34,086 nt of DNA, from positions 1 to 34,086 of the forward strand of contig DATMFB010000086.1 in the NCBI GenBank assembly GCA_035556395.1, read 5' to 3'. The notes under the pieces are model-generated. The model was not told where the DNA came from. It ran no database searches and saw nothing but the letters and a program-made list of their open reading frames with translations. The position numbers and the translations under genes were made by a program. Source of the DNA: 73-13 sp035556395 (lineage in GTDB: Bacteria > Actinomycetota > Actinomycetes > Actinomycetales > Microbacteriaceae). Positions within the stretch are counted from its first letter, which is position 1, and every line of letters starts with the position of its first letter. This document shows, one piece after another, positions 32,195 to 34,086 of the stretch.

Positions 32195-33514
32195 TCACCG
32201 TCTCCTGCGGCGCTCGTTCGCCGCCGCGGCCGCGAAGCCGGCCCCGCCGAGCGCGAGGCCCCCGGCGAGCACGACGCCCACCGCGGCGGATGCGTCGCCC
32301 GTGATCGCGAGCACCGGCTCGACGCGCACGGTCTCCGAGGGCTCTCCGCAGACGCCGACGGCCTGCGGCACGTGCGCGGGATCGTAGAGCGTCGCGATCC
32401 ACCCGTACGTCCCGGGACGCATGCTCAGGTAGGCGTCGCTCTCGAACTCGCCGGCACCGTCGATCGGGATCTCGGCGCTCGAGAAGACGAGCGTCTCGGC
32501 GGTGCACACCGGGGCGGCCCCGCCGGCGGCGGGGAACTCGTACAACTCGAACCCGATCGTCCAGCCCGCGAGGTCGACGCCCACGCCGTGGTCCCCGACG
32601 ATCGCCGTGTCACGGATCCCCGTGCCAGCCGGCACCGTCGCGGTCGTCCGCGTCGACAGGACGACGGCGGCGCGCTCGTCCGCCTCGGACGCCGATCCTG
32701 TCACCGGGATGATCGCCAGCGGGGCGGGACCCGCCATGCCCTGCTGCCCCGGCCCGTAGGAGTAGACGGGGACGGCTGCGCCGAAGGTCGAGAGCGTCGA
32801 CGTGCCGGTGAGCGTCGCCGCGATCCGGTAGGGCGCCCCCGTCGTCGGCAGCCCGCGGATCGGGATCGACTGCCCTGCCGTGAATGTGCCCGTCATGGTC
32901 TCGACCCCCGTGTCGACGAACACACCGCCGGTGAGGACGATGGTGCCGGCGACAGGCGCGCCGGGCGCGATCGAGTCGATGGTCAGAACGCCGTCGGCCG
33001 GCCCCGTGGAGACGATCGACATCGCGACCGTCCCCGCGTCCGGAGCGGCGACCCAGGCGTCGATCCAGCGGACCACCTCCATCGCGCGGGCGGCCGTCGG
33101 ACCGGATGGGACGATCCCGTCGGTGATATGCCAGATCGCGTCGGCGATCGCGCGCGCTTCGAACGGATCGCCCGTCTGCCCGATCGCGGCCACGGCGGCG
33201 CCGATCCCGGCGAGGCGGCCGGGAGGCAGTGACCCGTAGGACGTCACCGTCCCGGCCCAGGTCGGGCTCGCCCCGCCGTCCCAGTCGAGGTGGTAGTCGA
33301 GGCAGTAGACGTAGGCCCCGTTCTCCATGTAGTTGCCGTGCCAGTGCGAGCCGACGTAGTCGCCCGCGCCGTGCGTCGAGGCATGGGCGGGTGCGGCCGG
33401 CGCGAGCGGGACGGCGAGCGCCGCGAGCAGCAGGGCGGCGAACGCGATGACGCGGGCCGCCCGCCACGAGCGGGATCCGATTGATCGGGATCCGATTGAT
33501 GAGGTGTCGTGCAT
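32195..33514 (-). CDS. Sortase-anchored surface protein with thioester-domain-like N-terminus
   Basis: A 439-residue secreted protein. Signal peptide residues 1-45 with a repeated SIGSR in its n-region, cleavage near AHA-STH. The next segment (NYMENGAYVYCLDYHLDW...FEARAIADAIWHITDG) resembles thioester-forming adhesin domains (TQXA/TED type): the cysteine (C71) is present, but the position usually held by glutamine before AIW is alanine (ADAIW). The C-terminus has the sorting signal LAITG (402-406), a hydrophobic helix and NERRRRR, matching the LAxTG motif of class E sortases. ATG at 33514 with ggaaggaaa upstream. Probably a cell-wall adhesin. Confidence 0.85.
   Translation of the reverse strand: MHDTSSIGSRSIGSRSWRAARVIAFAALLLAALAVPLAPAAPAHASTHGAGDYVGSHWHGNYMENGAYVYCLDYHLDWDGGASPTWAGTVTSYGSLPPGRLAGIGAAVAAIGQTGDPFEARAIADAIWHITDGIVPSGPTAARAMEVVRWIDAWVAAPDAGTVAMSIVSTGPADGVLTIDSIAPGAPVAGTIVLTGGVFVDTGVETMTGTFTAGQSIPIRGLPTTGAPYRIAATLTGTSTLSTFGAAVPVYSYGPGQQGMAGPAPLAIIPVTGSASEADERAAVVLSTRTTATVPAGTGIRDTAIVGDHGVGVDLAGWTIGFELYEFPAAGGAAPVCTAETLVFSSAEIPIDGAGEFESDAYLSMRPGTYGWIATLYDPAHVPQAVGVCGEPSETVRVEPVLAITGDASAAVGVVLAGGLALGGAGFAAAAANERRRRR
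33471..33500. repeat. 15-bp perfect tandem duplication in the signal-peptide region
   Basis: Two head-to-tail copies of cgggatccgattgat (33471-33485, 33486-33500) encode SIGSR twice near the N-terminus of the sortase-anchored protein. Perfect identity suggests a recent duplication. It lengthens the n-region of the signal peptide and adds one arginine. Confidence 0.85.
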
Positions 33515-33661
33515 CTGGGTTTCCTTCCGTTCACCCCTTGAGTGCACGACGGGGCAAACCGTGGCCCTTTTCACCCGCGTTCTTGCCGGATCGCGCCACC
33601 GCCTTGCCGATCCGCGCCACGACGCGCGCGCGGGCTCACGAGGCGCGCACACTCGTCCGAA

Positions 33662-33679
33662 GCGCACACGGGTGTGCGC
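33662..33679. promoter_or_regulatory. 18-bp perfect inverted repeat, candidate operator of the monooxygenase gene
   Basis: Arms gcgcacac and gtgtgcgc with a two-base spacer lie 19 bases before the start codon at 33698, between divergent genes. A half-site (gcgcacac) recurs at about 33645. The symmetry suits a dimeric repressor; which one is not known. Confidence 0.6.
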
Positions 33680-33697
33680 CTGGATGGAGGACGACCC

Positions 33698-34086
33698 ATG
33701 GCGGTCTTCGACGATGGCCTCGCAGCGACCGAGCTGCCGACCCACGGGATCGTGGAGACGGACGTGCTCGTGGTCGGCTCAGGCCCGAGCGGCGGCGCGG
33801 CGGCGCTCGCGCTCTCGACCTACGGCGTGCGCAACATCACGATCACCAAGTACCGGTGGACGGCGAACACCCCGCGCGCGCACATCACGAACCAGCGGGC
33901 CATGGAGTTCTTCCGCGACATGGGCGTGCTCGCCGAGGTCGAGTCGCTCGCGACGCCGCACCACCTCATCGGCGACACCGTCTTCTGCTCGTCGATCGCC
34001 GGCGAGGAGTTCGGCCGCATCCTGACCTGGGGCACGAGTCCCGCCCGCCACGCCGACTACGAGGCGGCCTCGCCCGTGCTCAACTG
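33698..34086 (+). CDS. FAD-dependent aromatic monooxygenase, N-terminal part (runs off the window)
   Basis: The first about 129 residues of a flavin monooxygenase of the phenol 2-monooxygenase/TfdB-like group. Flavin-binding motif VLVVGSGPSGGAAALAL at residues 24-40, then TKYRWTANTPRAHITNQRAMEFFRDMGVLAEVE, the stretch (PRAH.TNQR.ME..RD.G) typical of 2,4-dichlorophenol hydroxylase-like enzymes. The ATG at 33698 has ggagg seven bases upstream. The substrate is unknown; phenols or polyketide-like aromatics are family possibilities. Transcription starts after a perfect 18-base palindrome, suggesting repressor control. The 3' end is beyond the window. Confidence 0.9.
   Translation, partial: MAVFDDGLAATELPTHGIVETDVLVVGSGPSGGAAALALSTYGVRNITITKYRWTANTPRAHITNQRAMEFFRDMGVLAEVESLATPHHLIGDTVFCSSIAGEEFGRILTWGTSPARHADYEAASPVLN

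Overview
The window is a high-GC actinobacterial chromosome segment, most likely from a Microbacteriaceae-type organism. The pointers are the strongly GC-biased third codon positions, frequent GTG starts with GTGA/ATGA overlaps, a folate block followed by DUF3180, PH-domain and DUF2520 genes and panC, DtxR/IdeR-type iron boxes, and an LAITG (sortase E type) surface protein. The genus call is inference.

Layout. (1) 1-9840, all minus strand: a tightly packed run read as tilS, hpt, ftsH, folE, folP, a folB-folK fusion, a DUF3180 membrane protein, a YdbS/YdbT-like PH-domain pair, a DUF2520 Rossmann protein and the 5' part of panC. It combines folate and pantothenate synthesis with tRNA modification, purine salvage and membrane proteolysis. 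(2) 9889-11629: ppa, convergent with a secreted coiled-coil M23 peptidase, with a REP-like palindrome between them. (3) 11766-12070: tRNA-Glu, tRNA-Asp and tRNA-Phe.

(4) 12071-15457: a 3.4 kb island whose base composition looks less GC-biased than its surroundings. It is bounded by the 3' end of tRNA-Phe and a 29-base copy of that end (one mismatch) at 15429-15457. It carries an ABC/OLD-type ATPase, an overlapping HNH nuclease gene (together like Septu PtuA/PtuB) and a third unrecognised gene whose protein has an R-x5-H motif like HEPN ribonucleases. No integrase is visible. This is the best candidate for an undescribed or variant anti-phage system.

(5) 15506-21541: housekeeping and small genes: an F420/PPOX-type protein, several tiny membrane or amphipathic proteins, a CinA-family amidohydrolase, a DUF6325/SHOCT pair, an L-2-hydroxyglutarate oxidase, an AraC regulator with a VOC protein, and a META-domain lipoprotein. 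(6) 21585-26490: a siderophore uptake operon (binding lipoprotein, two permeases, ATPase, siderophore-interacting reductase) headed by two tandem DtxR/IdeR-like boxes. (7) 26571-34086: a Pro-Thr-rich membrane-anchored protein, a D-amino-acid-oxidase-like enzyme, a GNAT protein, an AEC transporter, a membrane protein, an AraC regulator, a sortase-anchored thioester-domain-like protein, and the start of a phenol-hydroxylase-type monooxygenase preceded by a perfect 18-base palindrome.
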